Origin: Pseudomonadota bacterium | Lineage (GTDB): Bacteria; Pseudomonadota; Gammaproteobacteria; Burkholderiales; Burkholderiaceae_C | Direction of reading: 5' to 3' | DNA: 49,606 bases | Assembly (NCBI GenBank): GCA_020161215.1 | Contig: JAIUOM010000016.1 | Coordinates: forward strand, 1-49,606 | In this document: positions 32,612 to 42,313 of the stretch, in pieces | How positions within the stretch are numbered: position 1 is the first letter of the stretch | Layout: the number at the start of each line of letters is the position of its first letter | Notes under the pieces: model-generated | What the model was told of the DNA's origin: nothing | What the model saw: the letters and a program-made list of their open reading frames with translations, nothing else | Database searches by the model: none | Translations under genes and position numbers: made by a program

Positions 32612-33163
32612 ATGATAAAACCATTGCCTGCGGTGCGCCGCATCGTCACCGCCGTCGACGCCGACGGCCAGTCGTACATCGCCGAGGACGGGCCGTCGCC
32701 GGCCACCCTGACGGTGCCCGAGCGGCCCGGTTACCGCAACGCCAACCTGTGGCGCACCGTGGGCCAACGTCCCCCCGTGAACGCCCCCGACGATATCCTG
32801 GCGCACCGGGGCGTGTGCCCGCCCGCTGGTGGCACGGTGCTGCGCGTGATCGACATCCCGCCGCAGCCCGCCGACTCGGCCGAGCGGCGGCGCCAGGCGG
32901 CGGCCACGTTCACGGCCATGTTCCCCGACGCCGAACACCACGCCGCCGCGGACCAGCCGGCCGGCATGCACGAAACGCCGACGGTGGACTACGCCATCGT
33001 GTTGCAGGGCGAACTGGTGGCGGTGATGGACAGCACCGAAACGGTGATGCGCGCGGGCGATGTGCTGATCCAGCGCGGCACCAACCACGCCTGGGCGAAT
33101 CGCTCGGACCAGATGGCACGCATTGCCTTCATCCTGGTGGATGCGGCACCGGTCAAGGGTTGA
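32612..33163 (+). CDS. Cupin-domain protein
   Basis: 183 residues of a small single-domain cupin. The barrel is recognisable from AGMHETPTVDYAIVLQGELVAVMD, which carries a His/Glu/Thr metal-site version of motif 1, and AGDVLIQRGTNHAWANRSDQ (motif 2, with His in TNHAW). The N-terminal 80 residues (RRIVTAVDADGQSYIAEDG and LWRTVGQRPPVN) are typical of cupins encoded beside TetR regulators in Burkholderiales catabolic clusters. The substrate is unknown. It starts 113 bp from the divergent TetR gene, so it is probably regulated by it. Confidence 0.88.
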   Translation: MIKPLPAVRRIVTAVDADGQSYIAEDGPSPATLTVPERPGYRNANLWRTVGQRPPVNAPDDILAHRGVCPPAGGTVLRVIDIPPQPADSAERRRQAAATFTAMFPDAEHHAAADQPAGMHETPTVDYAIVLQGELVAVMDSTETVMRAGDVLIQRGTNHAWANRSDQMARIAFILVDAAPVKG

Positions 33164-33224
33164 ACCTAGCTGCCCGGTTTGGGTTAAAAAACACCATATG
33201 TCGGCGCCCGCAAACAATCTATAG

Positions 33225-33244
33225 CTCCTGATTTAGGAGTTTTT
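33225..33244 (+). terminator. Weak hairpin-T terminator after the cupin gene
   Basis: CTCCT-GATTT-AGGAG (33225-33239) is followed by TTTTT. The stem is short. It overlaps the stop of the convergent deformylase gene. The preceding TATAGCTCC piece resembles other AT-rich TAGCT motifs in this window. Confidence 0.5.
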
Positions 33245-34060
33245 CTTCGCCCCTTCGGCAAATACCAACGCCGCGTCCAGCAAGCGCCGCAGCGTCGGCT
33301 GGATGCGCTGGGCGCGCTCGGGCAGGTAGTCGAAGGGCAGGGCTTCTTGCATGTAGCTGCACTGCGTCATTTCCAGCTGCACGGCGTGGATGCCCTGGGT
33401 GGGCTGCCCGTAGTGCCGCGTGATGTGGCCGCCCTTGAAGCGGCCGTTCAGCACCGCGCTGAAGCCCGGCGCGCCTTGGGCGATGGCCAGCAGCTCGCCC
33501 GCCAGTTCGGGGGCGCAGGCGGCGCCCTCGGCGGTGCCCAGGTTCAGGTCGGGCAGTTTGCCGTCGAAGAAGCGTGGCAGCACCGAGCGGATGGAATGTG
33601 CGTCCCACAGCATGGCCACGCCGTGCGCGGCGCGCAGGCGCGCCAGCTCGGCCGCCAGTTGGGCGTGGTAGGGCTGCCAGATGGCGGTGCGCCGCGCGGC
33701 GACCTCGGCAACGCCCGGCTGGTCGGCGGCGGTGGCGTAGAGCGGCGTGTCGTCAAAGCTGTCCAGCGGACACAGGCCGGTGACGCTCTGGCCGGGGTAC
33801 AGGCTGGACCCGTCGGGCGGGCGGTTCAAATCGATCACGTAGCGCGAATGCGTGGCCACCAGCACCGAGGCACCCAGTTCGTCCGCAACCTCGTACAGGC
33901 GCTCAAGGTGCCAGTCGGTGTCGGGCACCTGACGGGCCTCTGGCGTCAGCCGGGCGGCCAGGGCGGGCGGCAGGTGGGTGCCGACATGCGGCATGGAGAT
34001 CAGCAGCGGGCGCGTGCCCTGGCGAAAGCGGTAGGCCGGTTCGGTGGTGGTGAAGCGCAT
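33233..34060 (-). CDS. hutG: N-formylglutamate deformylase
   Basis: Last step of one histidine-degradation route, hydrolysing N-formyl-L-glutamate to glutamate and formate; 275 residues. Family landmarks: RPLLISMPHVGTHLPPAL (metal His), DTDWHLERLYEVADELGAS, DLNRPPDGSSLYPGQ, LWDAHSIRSVLPRFFDG and RFKGGHITRHYGQP. The start at ATG 34060 (MRFTTTEPAYRF) begins the conserved sequence; the frame stays open upstream to 34498 but that part has no family resemblance. No other hut genes are in the window, so it may instead belong to formyl-glutamate recycling or be separated from the hut cluster. Confidence 0.93.
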   Translation of the reverse strand: MRFTTTEPAYRFRQGTRPLLISMPHVGTHLPPALAARLTPEARQVPDTDWHLERLYEVADELGASVLVATHSRYVIDLNRPPDGSSLYPGQSVTGLCPLDSFDDTPLYATAADQPGVAEVAARRTAIWQPYHAQLAAELARLRAAHGVAMLWDAHSIRSVLPRFFDGKLPDLNLGTAEGAACAPELAGELLAIAQGAPGFSAVLNGRFKGGHITRHYGQPTQGIHAVQLEMTQCSYMQEALPFDYLPERAQRIQPTLRRLLDAALVFAEGAKKNS

Positions 34061-34583
34061 GGTGACGATTTTGCAAGCAGTTGGGGGCGGGCGGCGGCGT
34101 GCTCGACTTGGCGCGCACCAACCACGCGTGGACCGACAGAACCCCGCCACCAAGACCGTACCGGCGCTGGCCGATCGCGGCGCCCAGCGCCACGCCTCAC
34201 CCGTTGACCAGGAACCGGGCCAATACTTGCTGCGTTGGCTCCGGCCTTGGCGAGCCATGAAATCGCAGCCGAAATTGGCTTTGGCCGGCGTGGAATTTTC
34301 CTGATAAGCTACTGAAATCATAGTAATTCTCCGCCAAAAAGGCGCTGGTCCATGGCCTTGAAGGCGGCGTAGGCCAGCACGGATCCGGGCGTGGGATGGA
34401 TGGCGGTGGCGGCGTTTCTTGGCCAGTAGGGGGCCGGTGTGCCGCACCCCAGGGATGGGGGGATTTCGTTCCGAGGCCCCGGCAACGACGGGGGCCACTG
34501 TGCATCGCGCACAATGCGATCAGGTGTCTGGCGTGTCGCGCGCCGCTGTGTGCCGCCTTCTTGTTTTCTTGCCTGCTCGCGCC
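34061..34583. other. Gene-poor gap between hutG and recQ
   Basis: No confident gene. Frames are open on both strands because of high GC. On the minus strand a fragment ending [18 protein letters not shown] (stop at 34318) has protein-like composition and could be the tail of a decayed gene; it was not identified. Directly downstream on that strand, GGAG and ATTACTATGATTTCAGTAGC resemble the AT-rich motif found in metH2 and other gaps. Confidence 0.4.
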
Positions 34584-36536
34584 GTGATCGACTCTCTCCC
34601 CGCCTTGCCTACCGCCAGCCCCTTGCGTGCCCTGCTGCACGAAGTGTTCGGTTACGAGGCGTTTCGTGGCCCGCAGGCCGAGATCGTCGAGCACGTCAGC
34701 GGTGGTGGCGACGCCCTGGTGCTGATGCCTACCGGCGGCGGCAAATCCCTGTGCTACCAGGTCCCGGCCATCGCGCGCCAGCGTGCGGGTCAGGGCGTGA
34801 CGCTGGTGATCTCGCCGCTGATCGCGCTGATGCACGACCAGGTGGGGGCGCTCGACGAAGTCGGCGTGCCGGCGGCCTTCCTCAATTCGACCCAGGACTG
34901 GGAACAGACCGAGGCCATCGAGCGGCGCTTGCTGGCCGGCCAGCTGACCTTGCTGTACGCCGCGCCCGAGCGCGTGGGCACGCCGCGCTTTCTGGGCCTG
35001 CTCGACACGCTGGCCGCGCACGGCCAGTTGAGCCTGTTCGCCATCGATGAGGCGCATTGCGTCAGCCAGTGGGGCCACGATTTTCGGCCGGAGTACCGCC
35101 AGCTCACCGTGCTGCACGAACGCTGGCCCCAGGTGCCGCGCATCGCGCTCACGGCCACCGCCGACGCGACCACGCGCGCCGACATCGTCGAGCGCCTGCA
35201 GTTGGAAAGCGCGCGCACCTTCATCAGCAGCTTCGACCGGCCCAACATCCGCTACACCATCGTCGAGAAGAAGGAGCCCACGCGCCAACTGCTGCAGTTC
35301 ATCGAGCGCCAGCACGCGGGCGAGGCGGGCATCGTCTACTGCCAGTCGCGCCGACGGGTCGATGAGCTGGCGGCCACCCTGGCCTCGCATGGCCTGACCG
35401 CCTTGCCCTACCACGCGGGGTTGCCGGCGGAGGTGCGGCGGCGGCATCAGGATCGCTTTTTGCGCGAGGAGGGCATCGTCATGGTGGCCACCATCGCCTT
35501 TGGCATGGGCATCGACAAGCCCGATGTGCGCTTCGTGGCCCATGTCGACATGCCCAAGAACATCGAGGGCTATTACCAGGAAACAGGCCGCGCCGGCCGC
35601 GATGGCGATGCGTCGGACGCCTGGATGGCCTACGGTCTGCAGGACGTGGTGAACCAGCGCCGCATGATCGACGAGAGCCCGGCGGAGGAAGATTTCAAGC
35701 AGGTCATGCGTGGCAAGCTGGACGCCTTGCTGGCCCTGGCCGAGGCCACCGATTGCCGCCGCGCGCGCTTGCTGGGGTATTTTGGTGAGCACTACCGTGG
35801 CGCGCCCGAGTCCCAGCTGGATGCCAGCACGCCCTCGCCCGGCCGCTTAAAGGCGACGAGCGCGGGGGCTGGGTGCGGCAATTGCGACAACTGCCTCGCA
35901 CCGCCCGAGATCTGGGACGCCACGGAGTGCGCGCGCAAGCTGCTGTCCACCGTCTACCGGGTGCAGCAGCAAAGCGGCATCAGCTTCGGCGCCGGCCACA
36001 TCATGGACATTCTGCGCGGCAAGCGCACCGAAAAGGTGGTGCAGCACGGGCACGACGAGCTGTCCACCTTCGGCCTGGGCGCCGAATTCAGCGAGGCGCA
36101 GCTGCGCGGCGTGCTGCGCCAGCTGATCGCCGTGGGGGCGCTGCAGGTGGATGCCGAGGCCTACAACACCCTGAAGCTGTTGCCGTCGGCGCGGCCGATC
36201 CTGCGCGGCGAGCAAGCGCTGCGCCTGCGCGCCGCCAGCGCCGCCGCCCCACCGCGCGAACGCGGGCGGCGTGCCCGCTCGGCCACGCCGCCGCCCGCCG
36301 TCGCCGAGCTGGACGCGGCCGGGCAAGCGCGCTTTGCCGCCCTGAAGGCCTGGCGCGCCGAGGTGGCGCGCGAGCACAACCTGCCGGCCTACGTGATCTT
36401 TCACGACGCGACACTGGCGGCCATCGCCGCGCGCGCGCCGGCCGCGCCGGTCGAGCTGGAAGGCATCAGCGGCCTGGGCGCCACCAAGCTGGAGCGCTAC
36501 GGCGAGGAAGTGCTGCGCGTGTGCGCCAGCGCGTGA
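34584..36536 (+). CDS. recQ: ATP-dependent DNA helicase RecQ
   Basis: 3'-5' DNA helicase for recombination and repair; 650 residues from GTG 34584 ([20 protein letters not shown]). Motifs in order: [72 protein letters not shown]. The zinc-binding region ends [12 protein letters not shown], followed by the winged-helix RQC domain and a C-terminal HRDC domain ([20 protein letters not shown] on). The HRDC linker is Ala/Pro/Arg-rich. The open frame continues 55 codons upstream without helicase similarity, which is why the GTG is chosen. It is convergent with slyD (18-bp gap). Confidence 0.95.
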   Translation: MIDSLPALPTASPLRALLHEVFGYEAFRGPQAEIVEHVSGGGDALVLMPTGGGKSLCYQVPAIARQRAGQGVTLVISPLIALMHDQVGALDEVGVPAAFLNSTQDWEQTEAIERRLLAGQLTLLYAAPERVGTPRFLGLLDTLAAHGQLSLFAIDEAHCVSQWGHDFRPEYRQLTVLHERWPQVPRIALTATADATTRADIVERLQLESARTFISSFDRPNIRYTIVEKKEPTRQLLQFIERQHAGEAGIVYCQSRRRVDELAATLASHGLTALPYHAGLPAEVRRRHQDRFLREEGIVMVATIAFGMGIDKPDVRFVAHVDMPKNIEGYYQETGRAGRDGDASDAWMAYGLQDVVNQRRMIDESPAEEDFKQVMRGKLDALLALAEATDCRRARLLGYFGEHYRGAPESQLDASTPSPGRLKATSAGAGCGNCDNCLAPPEIWDATECARKLLSTVYRVQQQSGISFGAGHIMDILRGKRTEKVVQHGHDELSTFGLGAEFSEAQLRGVLRQLIAVGALQVDAEAYNTLKLLPSARPILRGEQALRLRAASAAAPPRERGRRARSATPPPAVAELDAAGQARFAALKAWRAEVAREHNLPAYVIFHDATLAAIAARAPAAPVELEGISGLGATKLERYGEEVLRVCASA

Positions 36537-36554
36537 GGGACGTGGGGTGCCACT

Positions 36555-37028
36555 TCAGTGGTGGTGCCCGTGCCCGCCGTGCACGTGGCGGTGGGCGATC
36601 TCCTCGGCGCTGGCCGCGCGCACCTCGGTGACGGTGGCGGCAAAGCGGATGTCCTGCCCGGCCAGCGGGTGGTTGCCGTCCAGGAGCACCACCGGGCCCT
36701 TGATCTTGACCACGTTGTAAATCTGGGGCGCGCCGTCCGGGCCGGCGCCGCGCAGTTGTCCGCCCACCTTCACGCCGGGCGGAAACTCGGACTTGGGGAT
36801 GGTGGTCACCAGCGCCTCGTCGCGCGGGCCGAAGGCTTCGGCCGCGCTCAGGGTCAGTTCCACGCGGCCGCCCACGCCCTGGCCTTCCAGTGCGGCTTCG
36901 ACCGCGGGAAACAGGTTCTCGTAGCCGCCGTGGAGGTAGGCCGTGGTGCCCGAATCGAGCAGTTTGCCGGTGCGGCTGTCGGTGATCCGGTAGGTCAGGG
37001 TGACGGCGGTGTCTGGGGTGATTTGCAT
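36555..37028 (-). CDS. slyD: FKBP-type peptidyl-prolyl isomerase SlyD
   Basis: Prolyl isomerase and chaperone also used in nickel delivery; 157 residues. The FKBP part starts VTLTYRITDSRTGKLLDSG and includes LFPAVEAALEGQGVGGRVEL. The insert-in-flap chaperone domain (EAFGPRDEALVTTIPKSEFP to VVLLDGNHPLAGQDI) separates SlyD from plain FKBPs. The C-terminus is short but histidine-rich (HRHVHGGHGHHH) and would bind metal. The start ATG 37028 fits the family. Confidence 0.95.
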   Translation of the reverse strand: MQITPDTAVTLTYRITDSRTGKLLDSGTTAYLHGGYENLFPAVEAALEGQGVGGRVELTLSAAEAFGPRDEALVTTIPKSEFPPGVKVGGQLRGAGPDGAPQIYNVVKIKGPVVLLDGNHPLAGQDIRFAATVTEVRAASAEEIAHRHVHGGHGHHH

Positions 37029-37216
37029 GGCTGTCTCGGGAACATCACAGGTGGCGCATCATCCCACGCCTGGCGCGCAGGCGGCCGGCTTTGCGGCACC
37101 TTAGCGGGCCTGTGGCGCCCGCCAGGGCTGTGAAACAATGCGCGGATTGCCGCCTCGCCGGCCCGGTTGTCAGGGCCGCGCACGCCACAGGCCGGCTCGG
37201 TGTTGGAGCACCCACG

Positions 37217-38968
37217 ATGTCCCAGGTTCTACTCGCGGCCTTGGTGTTGACGTTCGGCGTCGGCCTGGTGGTGTGGTGTGCGGTGCGCATGCGCGCGCGG
37301 CGACATCTGGCCGACAGCCTGAGCCGCCAGCTGCAGGACATGCAGACCCGCTTCGTTCAGGAGCAGGCCACCAACCAGGCCAACAACAATTTTTTCGCCA
37401 ACATGAGCCACGAGCTGCGCACGCCCTTCCAGGGCTTGCTTGGCATGCTGGAGCTGATCGGCGAAGGTCCGCTGGACGAGGAGCAGCGCGGCCAGCTGGA
37501 TACCGCCAAGCGCTCGGCCCAGCACCTGCTGGGGGTGCTCAACGACATCCTGGACGTGTCGGCGATGGATTCGGGCACCTTCCGCCTGACCTTGCAGCCG
37601 TTCCAGATCCGCCAGGTCGTCGACGACGTCGAACGCCTGATGGAGCCGGAGGCGGCGCGGCGCGGCGTGGGCGTGTACACGCGCATCCTGCCCGACGTGC
37701 CGGACTGGGTGGACGGCGACGAGACGCGGGTGCGGCAGATTCTGCTCAACCTGCTCAGCAACGCCATCAAGTTCACCCACAAGGGCCAGATCACGGTGCG
37801 CGTGCGGCGCTCGCAGAACCACCCGGAGGCGCTGGTCATCTCGGTGGCCGATACCGGGGTGGGCATGGACGCGCAGACCATGGAGCAGCTGTTCAGCCGT
37901 TTCTTTCAGGCCGACGCCTCGCGCAAACGCCGGGTGGGGGGCACCGGCCTGGGGCTGGAAATCTCGCGCAACCTGGCGCGCATGATGAACGGCGACGTGC
38001 ACGTCATCAGCACACCGGGCAAGGGCTCGACTTTTTCGGTGCTGCTCAAGCTGCCCGGCTGTCTGCCGCCGGTGGAGGCCGGTGCACCCGAGGCACAGGC
38101 CGAAAGCGAGCGCCTGCTCTCGCGCTCGGCCGTGGCGCTGAACCTGCTGGTCGCCGAGGACCACCCGGTCAACCAGGAGTACATGAAGCAGCTGCTGCTG
38201 AGGATGGGGCACAAGATCACCCTGTGCGGCGACGGCGCGCGGGCGGTGCGGCTGGCGCAGGAGCGCCGTTACGACGCGATCTTCCTGGACTACCACATGC
38301 CGGAAATGGACGGCATGGAGGCCACCCGGGCGATTCGCGCGGCCGACGGCCCCTGCCGCCACGCCAAGATCTTCCTGGTCACCGCCGACGTGGTGGCCGA
38401 CACCCGCCAGAAGGCGCTGGAAGCCGGGGTGGACGCCTTCTTGATGAAGCCGCTGCAGCGCAAGGACTTGCAGCGCACGCTGAGCAGCTTCGGCCTGGGG
38501 TTGCCGGAATCGCCCGACGACGCGGCCGGCACGTCGACCGTGCACCCGACCCTGTTTGCCCTGAGCGACTACGTGGCGCCGATCGCCATGTTGGGCGATT
38601 CGGTCGAGAAGTTGGTTGCCGGCGACCTGCTGGACTGGGCCAGCCTGCGCGAGGTCGAAGAGACTTTGTCGCACCAGGTGCTGGCGCAGAAGCTCGATCA
38701 GGTCACCTGCCCCGACAGCGGCGACGTGGCGCGGCTGTCCCGCGCGCTGCGTGAACCGGACGGCGCGGCCCAGGCGCGTGCCCTGCACGCCTTCAAGGGC
38801 ACCACCATGCTGCTCGGGCTCAAGGGTTTGACCGAATGGGCGGTGGACGCCGAGCAGGCCTTGCGTGCCCGCGCGCCCAAGCCCCTGGACCCGGCCTGGG
38901 CCGCGGCGCTGCTGCAGGTGGCCGGCCAGACCCGGAGCGAACTGGGGCAAAGCTTTCCCATGCCCTGA
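37217..38968 (+). CDS. Hybrid sensor kinase with receiver and HPt domains
   Basis: 583 residues from ATG 37217. A single hydrophobic helix (VLLAALVLTFGVGLVVWCAV, residues 4-23) and a short coiled coil lead directly into the kinase core: no periplasmic or PAS sensor domain is present. H-box FFANMSHELRTPFQG (His about 65), N-box LLNLLSNAIKFTHKG, G-boxes DTGVGM and GTGLGLEIS. The receiver has LVAEDHPVNQEYM and the phospho-Asp in IFLDYHMPEMDG. The C-terminal HPt has ALHAFKGTTMLLG. A full His-Asp-His relay thus lies in one chain, with the OmpR-type regulator 83 bp downstream as likely final acceptor. The input must come from a partner or from the membrane. Confidence 0.93.
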   Translation: MSQVLLAALVLTFGVGLVVWCAVRMRARRHLADSLSRQLQDMQTRFVQEQATNQANNNFFANMSHELRTPFQGLLGMLELIGEGPLDEEQRGQLDTAKRSAQHLLGVLNDILDVSAMDSGTFRLTLQPFQIRQVVDDVERLMEPEAARRGVGVYTRILPDVPDWVDGDETRVRQILLNLLSNAIKFTHKGQITVRVRRSQNHPEALVISVADTGVGMDAQTMEQLFSRFFQADASRKRRVGGTGLGLEISRNLARMMNGDVHVISTPGKGSTFSVLLKLPGCLPPVEAGAPEAQAESERLLSRSAVALNLLVAEDHPVNQEYMKQLLLRMGHKITLCGDGARAVRLAQERRYDAIFLDYHMPEMDGMEATRAIRAADGPCRHAKIFLVTADVVADTRQKALEAGVDAFLMKPLQRKDLQRTLSSFGLGLPESPDDAAGTSTVHPTLFALSDYVAPIAMLGDSVEKLVAGDLLDWASLREVEETLSHQVLAQKLDQVTCPDSGDVARLSRALREPDGAAQARALHAFKGTTMLLGLKGLTEWAVDAEQALRARAPKPLDPAWAAALLQVAGQTRSELGQSFPMP

Positions 38969-39051
38969 TCCGGGCCGCCGTGGCCCCCGCTATGTTCGGT
39001 CCAGCCTGCCCGCAGGTCGTATACAGTCCGTTCAGCTCAGCTTGGTGAATC

Positions 39052-39735
39052 ATGCACATCCTCCTGGTAGACGACAACGATCTGCAGCGCGAGATGATCG
39101 GCCTGTGGCTCAAGGGCGGAGGGCACACCTTCGACGCCAGCGCGACCCAGGCCGAGTTTCTGGACAAACTCACGCGCATGCGGGGCGATCTGTTGCTGGT
39201 GGACTGGTTGCTGCCCGATGGCAGTGGCGCCGAGATCGTGCAGTGGGTGCGCGAGCGCCTGGGCTGGGAAGTGCCGGTGATGGTGCTCACCGCCAACGAG
39301 GACGAGGAAACCGTGGTGCGCGCCCTGCAGGTCGGGGCCGACGACTACGTGGTCAAGAAGGTCAAGCCGCGCGAACTGATGGCGCGCATCAGCGCCGTCA
39401 CGCGCCGCGTCAAGCCGGTGGCGCTGAGCGTGGTCCGGCTGGGTGTCTACGAGGCCGACACCACCACCCAGCGCCTGCTGGTCAACCAGGAGCCGGTCAC
39501 CCTGACCCAGAAGGAGTTTGATCTGGCCGTGTACCTGCTGCAGCACCCCGACAAGCTGCTGTCGCGCGACCACCTGCTCAACTGCATCTGGGGGCTGAAC
39601 ACCGAGGTCGACACCCGCACCGTGGACACCCATGTCAGCCGGCTGCGCAAGAAGCTCATGCTCGACGGATCGCACGGCTGGCGCCTGGTGCCCATCTACG
39701 GCCTGGGCTATCGTCTGGTGCATTTCGAAGGGTGA
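39052..39735 (+). CDS. OmpR-family response regulator
   Basis: DNA-binding regulator, 227 residues, probably the output of the preceding hybrid kinase. The receiver shows ILLVDDND, phospho-Asp in LLLVDWLLPDGSG and the Lys in YVVKKVKPREL, where an extra KV separates the usual Lys-Pro. The winged helix has LTQKEFDLAVYLLQHPDKLLS (residues 143-163) and VDTHVSRLRKKL. The 83-bp gap after the kinase gene has a small GGGCC/GGCCC hairpin and no T-run, so co-transcription is likely. It is convergent with the polysaccharide cluster. Confidence 0.93.
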   Translation: MHILLVDDNDLQREMIGLWLKGGGHTFDASATQAEFLDKLTRMRGDLLLVDWLLPDGSGAEIVQWVRERLGWEVPVMVLTANEDEETVVRALQVGADDYVVKKVKPRELMARISAVTRRVKPVALSVVRLGVYEADTTTQRLLVNQEPVTLTQKEFDLAVYLLQHPDKLLSRDHLLNCIWGLNTEVDTRTVDTHVSRLRKKLMLDGSHGWRLVPIYGLGYRLVHFEG

Positions 39736-39798
39736 ACGCGGCCCTGCCTGGCCGGCGCAGGGCCAGCGCCAGCCAGACGCCGTACAGGGTCAGAAAGC

Positions 39799-41157
39799 TC
39801 AGGCACGCCAGCAAAGCCAGCAGCCAGGCGGGCCGCCCGGGCCCCACCCGCCGTGCCAGGGCAGGGCGCCGACGACCGCGCAGAGCAGCGCCATGCCGGT
39901 CGGCACACCGACCGCGCGCAGCAGGGCGCGCCAGTCGAGGCCCAGGGTGCGGGCCACCCAGAGGGTGCCGAGCGGGCCGATCAGCGCGATGCGCAGCACA
40001 TAGGCGCCGGCCACGGCCTCAATGCCCCAGCGCACGGCGACGCCGCTCAGCACCAGGTTCAGCAGCAGGCTGGCGGCACCCAACTGCCACGAGCGTTGCG
40101 GTTGACCGGTGGCCCGAAACACCGCGTGGTTGAAATGCAGGAAGGATTGCAGCAGGCCCGCCAGCAGCAGGATTTGCAGCGTGGCCATGGCCGGTTGCCA
40201 GCGTGGACCCATGACCAGCGGCAGTAGGTGCGGTGCCAGCCAGCCCACCGATACGAACACCGGGGCGGCCAGCGACACCGCCATGCGCGTGGCGCGCAAG
40301 TAGGCCCGGGCCAGACCCGCCGGCTCTCCCGCCAGCCGGGAGAAGGTCGATAAGGCGATGGTGTCCACGCCCTGGCAGAACAGCTGTTCCAGCGCCAGCC
40401 GCAAGCGGCTGGCCACGGCGTACAGTCCGAGCGCCACCGGCCCCAGCATCGCACCGATCAACGCATCGTCGATCTTGCTGGCCACCACGTTCAGCGCGCG
40501 CGCGGCCATGACGTGCCGGCCGAAACTCAGCAGGGCCCGTGCCGAGCGGATGGAAAAACGTCGTCTGGGTCGCCATTCGGTGGTGCGCCAGAGCAGGGCC
40601 AGGGCCACCGAGGCGGACGCCAACTGCTGGCCCAGCAGGCTCCACGCCCCGGCACCGGCGGCCGCCAGGCCGACCCCGGCCAGGGCACCCGCCAGCGTGC
40701 CGGCCATCGCACGCCGGGCCAGTGGGCCAAAACGCATCTGGCGCTGCAGCAGGGCTTGGGGCACCACGTTCAGGGCCGTTGCCAGCACCAGCGGGCTGGC
40801 CGACCAGCTCAGCACGCGGATTTGATCCTGGCCGAAGCCGCGCGCCATGGGCCAGGCCAGCACCGCCAGCGCCAGCGCCAGCAAGGCCGCGCCGGCCAGC
40901 GCCAGCCAGAAGGCCGTGTCGCGCGCCACCGGCCCGAGGCGGCGGCGCTGCACCAGGGCCTCGATCAAACCCCATTCGGCCAGCATCAGCAGCACGGTCA
41001 GCACCGTGTTGACCGAGGCCATGAGCCCGAAAGACTCGGGGGCCAGCCAGCGCGCCAGGCACAGGAACACCAGCAGATCCGTGCCTTGCTTGAGCGCGCC
41101 CTGCAGCGCCACCCAGGCGGTGCCGGCACGCGCCTGACCGGCCAGGGAGGGACTCAT
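39799..41157 (-). CDS. Polysaccharide flippase (lipopolysaccharide exporter family), possibly frameshifted at the end
   Basis: Moves lipid-linked glycan units across the inner membrane; 452 residues with about 12-14 helices. It begins MSPSLAGQARAGTAWVALQG, then QGTDLLVFLCLARWLAPESFG, the standard opening of Wzx-like exporters. VASKIDDALIGAMLGPVALG is another landmark. The ATG overlaps the pyrophosphorylase stop (ATGA). At the C-terminus the frame gives GGPPGCWLCWRA and stops, whereas another frame through the same DNA encodes PAWLLALLACLSFLTLYGVW, a good final helix. A one-base indel near 39838-39848, in a G/C run, is therefore likely, either real or a sequencing error. Confidence 0.85.
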   Translation of the reverse strand: MSPSLAGQARAGTAWVALQGALKQGTDLLVFLCLARWLAPESFGLMASVNTVLTVLLMLAEWGLIEALVQRRRLGPVARDTAFWLALAGAALLALALAVLAWPMARGFGQDQIRVLSWSASPLVLATALNVVPQALLQRQMRFGPLARRAMAGTLAGALAGVGLAAAGAGAWSLLGQQLASASVALALLWRTTEWRPRRRFSIRSARALLSFGRHVMAARALNVVASKIDDALIGAMLGPVALGLYAVASRLRLALEQLFCQGVDTIALSTFSRLAGEPAGLARAYLRATRMAVSLAAPVFVSVGWLAPHLLPLVMGPRWQPAMATLQILLLAGLLQSFLHFNHAVFRATGQPQRSWQLGAASLLLNLVLSGVAVRWGIEAVAGAYVLRIALIGPLGTLWVARTLGLDWRALLRAVGVPTGMALLCAVVGALPWHGGWGPGGPPGCWLCWRA

Positions 41158-42284
41158 TGTGCGTAGGTCGGCTGGGGCGTGGCGGTGCCGCACCGCGCGT
41201 CGCCCAGCCAGCACGGCAAGGGGTTTCCGTCGTCCTGTCCGTCGCGGCTGACGCAGTAGGCTCCGGAGATGATGCGTTCGCGCGCCATGGCGTTGGCGCC
41301 GATGTGTGCGTAATCGAACAGGATGCTGCGCTCGACGGTGGCGCCGGCCTCGACACGCGCGCCGCGCCCGATCCAGGTTGGTCCGACCAGGGTGACCCCC
41401 GGCGCCACGACGGCGCCCGAGCCGATGTAGACAGGGCCCTGCACGCGCAGGCTTTCCCAGTGCACTTGGGCGTTCAGGCCGATGAAGACACCGGGCCTGA
41501 CCTGCTCGCCGGGAATCGATACGCCGGGCATGCCGCCGCGCATCAAGGCCTGGACGATGCGCCAGTAGTCGGACACCCGGCCGATGTCGAGCCAACGGAA
41601 ATCCTGCGTGTGCTGCTGGAACGGCAGGCCGTGCCGCACCAGGGTGGGAAACAGTTCGCTGCCAATGTCCATCGTGCGACCCGAGGGGATGTGCGCCAGC
41701 ACCTTGGGATCGATTAGGTAGATGCCGGTGCTGGCGTGGCGCGACAGGGCCTCGGCCACACTCGGCTTCTCCTGGAACGACACCACCTGGCCGTCCGGAC
41801 GTGAAACCACCACGCCGTAGTTGGGCACGTCGGCCAGGGGCACCTCCTTGGTCACCACCGTGGCCAGCGCGCGCCGATGGCGGTGGGTCTGGTAGGCCGC
41901 CTGCAGGTCCACGTCCACCAGGGCGTCGCCGCACAGCACCGCGGTGGTTTCGTCGATGAAGCCACCATGATCCTGGATTTTGCGCAGCGCGCCGGCCGAA
42001 CCCAGGGGCTCGGGCACCAGGTGGCCGTTCTCGATCCGCCCTTCGTAGGAATAGCCGATCTGGACACCGAAGCGCTCGCCGTTGCCGAAGTAGCGCTCGA
42101 TCTGGTCGGCCATGTGGCTGACGTTGACCATGATCTCGCGCACTCCTTGGCGCGCCAGGTGCTCGACGATGTAGGCCATGACCGGCTTGCCGAGCAGCGG
42201 AATCATGGGCTTGGGCATGTCCACCGTGAGCGGTTGCAGGCGGGTGCCGCGACCGGCGGCAAGGATGACGGCTTTGCGAATCAT
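41154..42284 (-). CDS. NDP-sugar pyrophosphorylase (mannose-1-phosphate guanylyltransferase-like)
   Basis: Makes a nucleotide sugar for glycan synthesis; 376 residues. The N-terminal nucleotidyltransferase has AVILAAGRGTRLQPLT (nucleotide loop) and KPMIPLLGKPVMAYIV, then AVLCGDALVDVD (metal Asp) and VSFQEKPSVAEA. The C-terminal third is a left-handed beta-helix of hexapeptide repeats (VFIGLNAQVHWES, VYIGSGAVVAPGVTLVGPTW). This arrangement is found in GDP-mannose and glucose-1-phosphate enzymes; the sugar cannot be settled by eye. ATG 42284 starts the conserved region. It is coupled to the flippase by a 4-nt overlap and lies 29 bp after a glycosyltransferase. Confidence 0.88.
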   Translation of the reverse strand: MIRKAVILAAGRGTRLQPLTVDMPKPMIPLLGKPVMAYIVEHLARQGVREIMVNVSHMADQIERYFGNGERFGVQIGYSYEGRIENGHLVPEPLGSAGALRKIQDHGGFIDETTAVLCGDALVDVDLQAAYQTHRHRRALATVVTKEVPLADVPNYGVVVSRPDGQVVSFQEKPSVAEALSRHASTGIYLIDPKVLAHIPSGRTMDIGSELFPTLVRHGLPFQQHTQDFRWLDIGRVSDYWRIVQALMRGGMPGVSIPGEQVRPGVFIGLNAQVHWESLRVQGPVYIGSGAVVAPGVTLVGPTWIGRGARVEAGATVERSILFDYAHIGANAMARERIISGAYCVSRDGQDDGNPLPCWLGDARCGTATPQPTYAQ

Positions 42285-42313
42285 GGGGAAACTCTCGAGA
42301 AAATGGGGGGAAG

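Noticed and set aside
34419-34583. N-terminal extension of RecQ by 55 residues
   Set aside because: No helicase similarity; the GTG at 34584 begins the family sequence.
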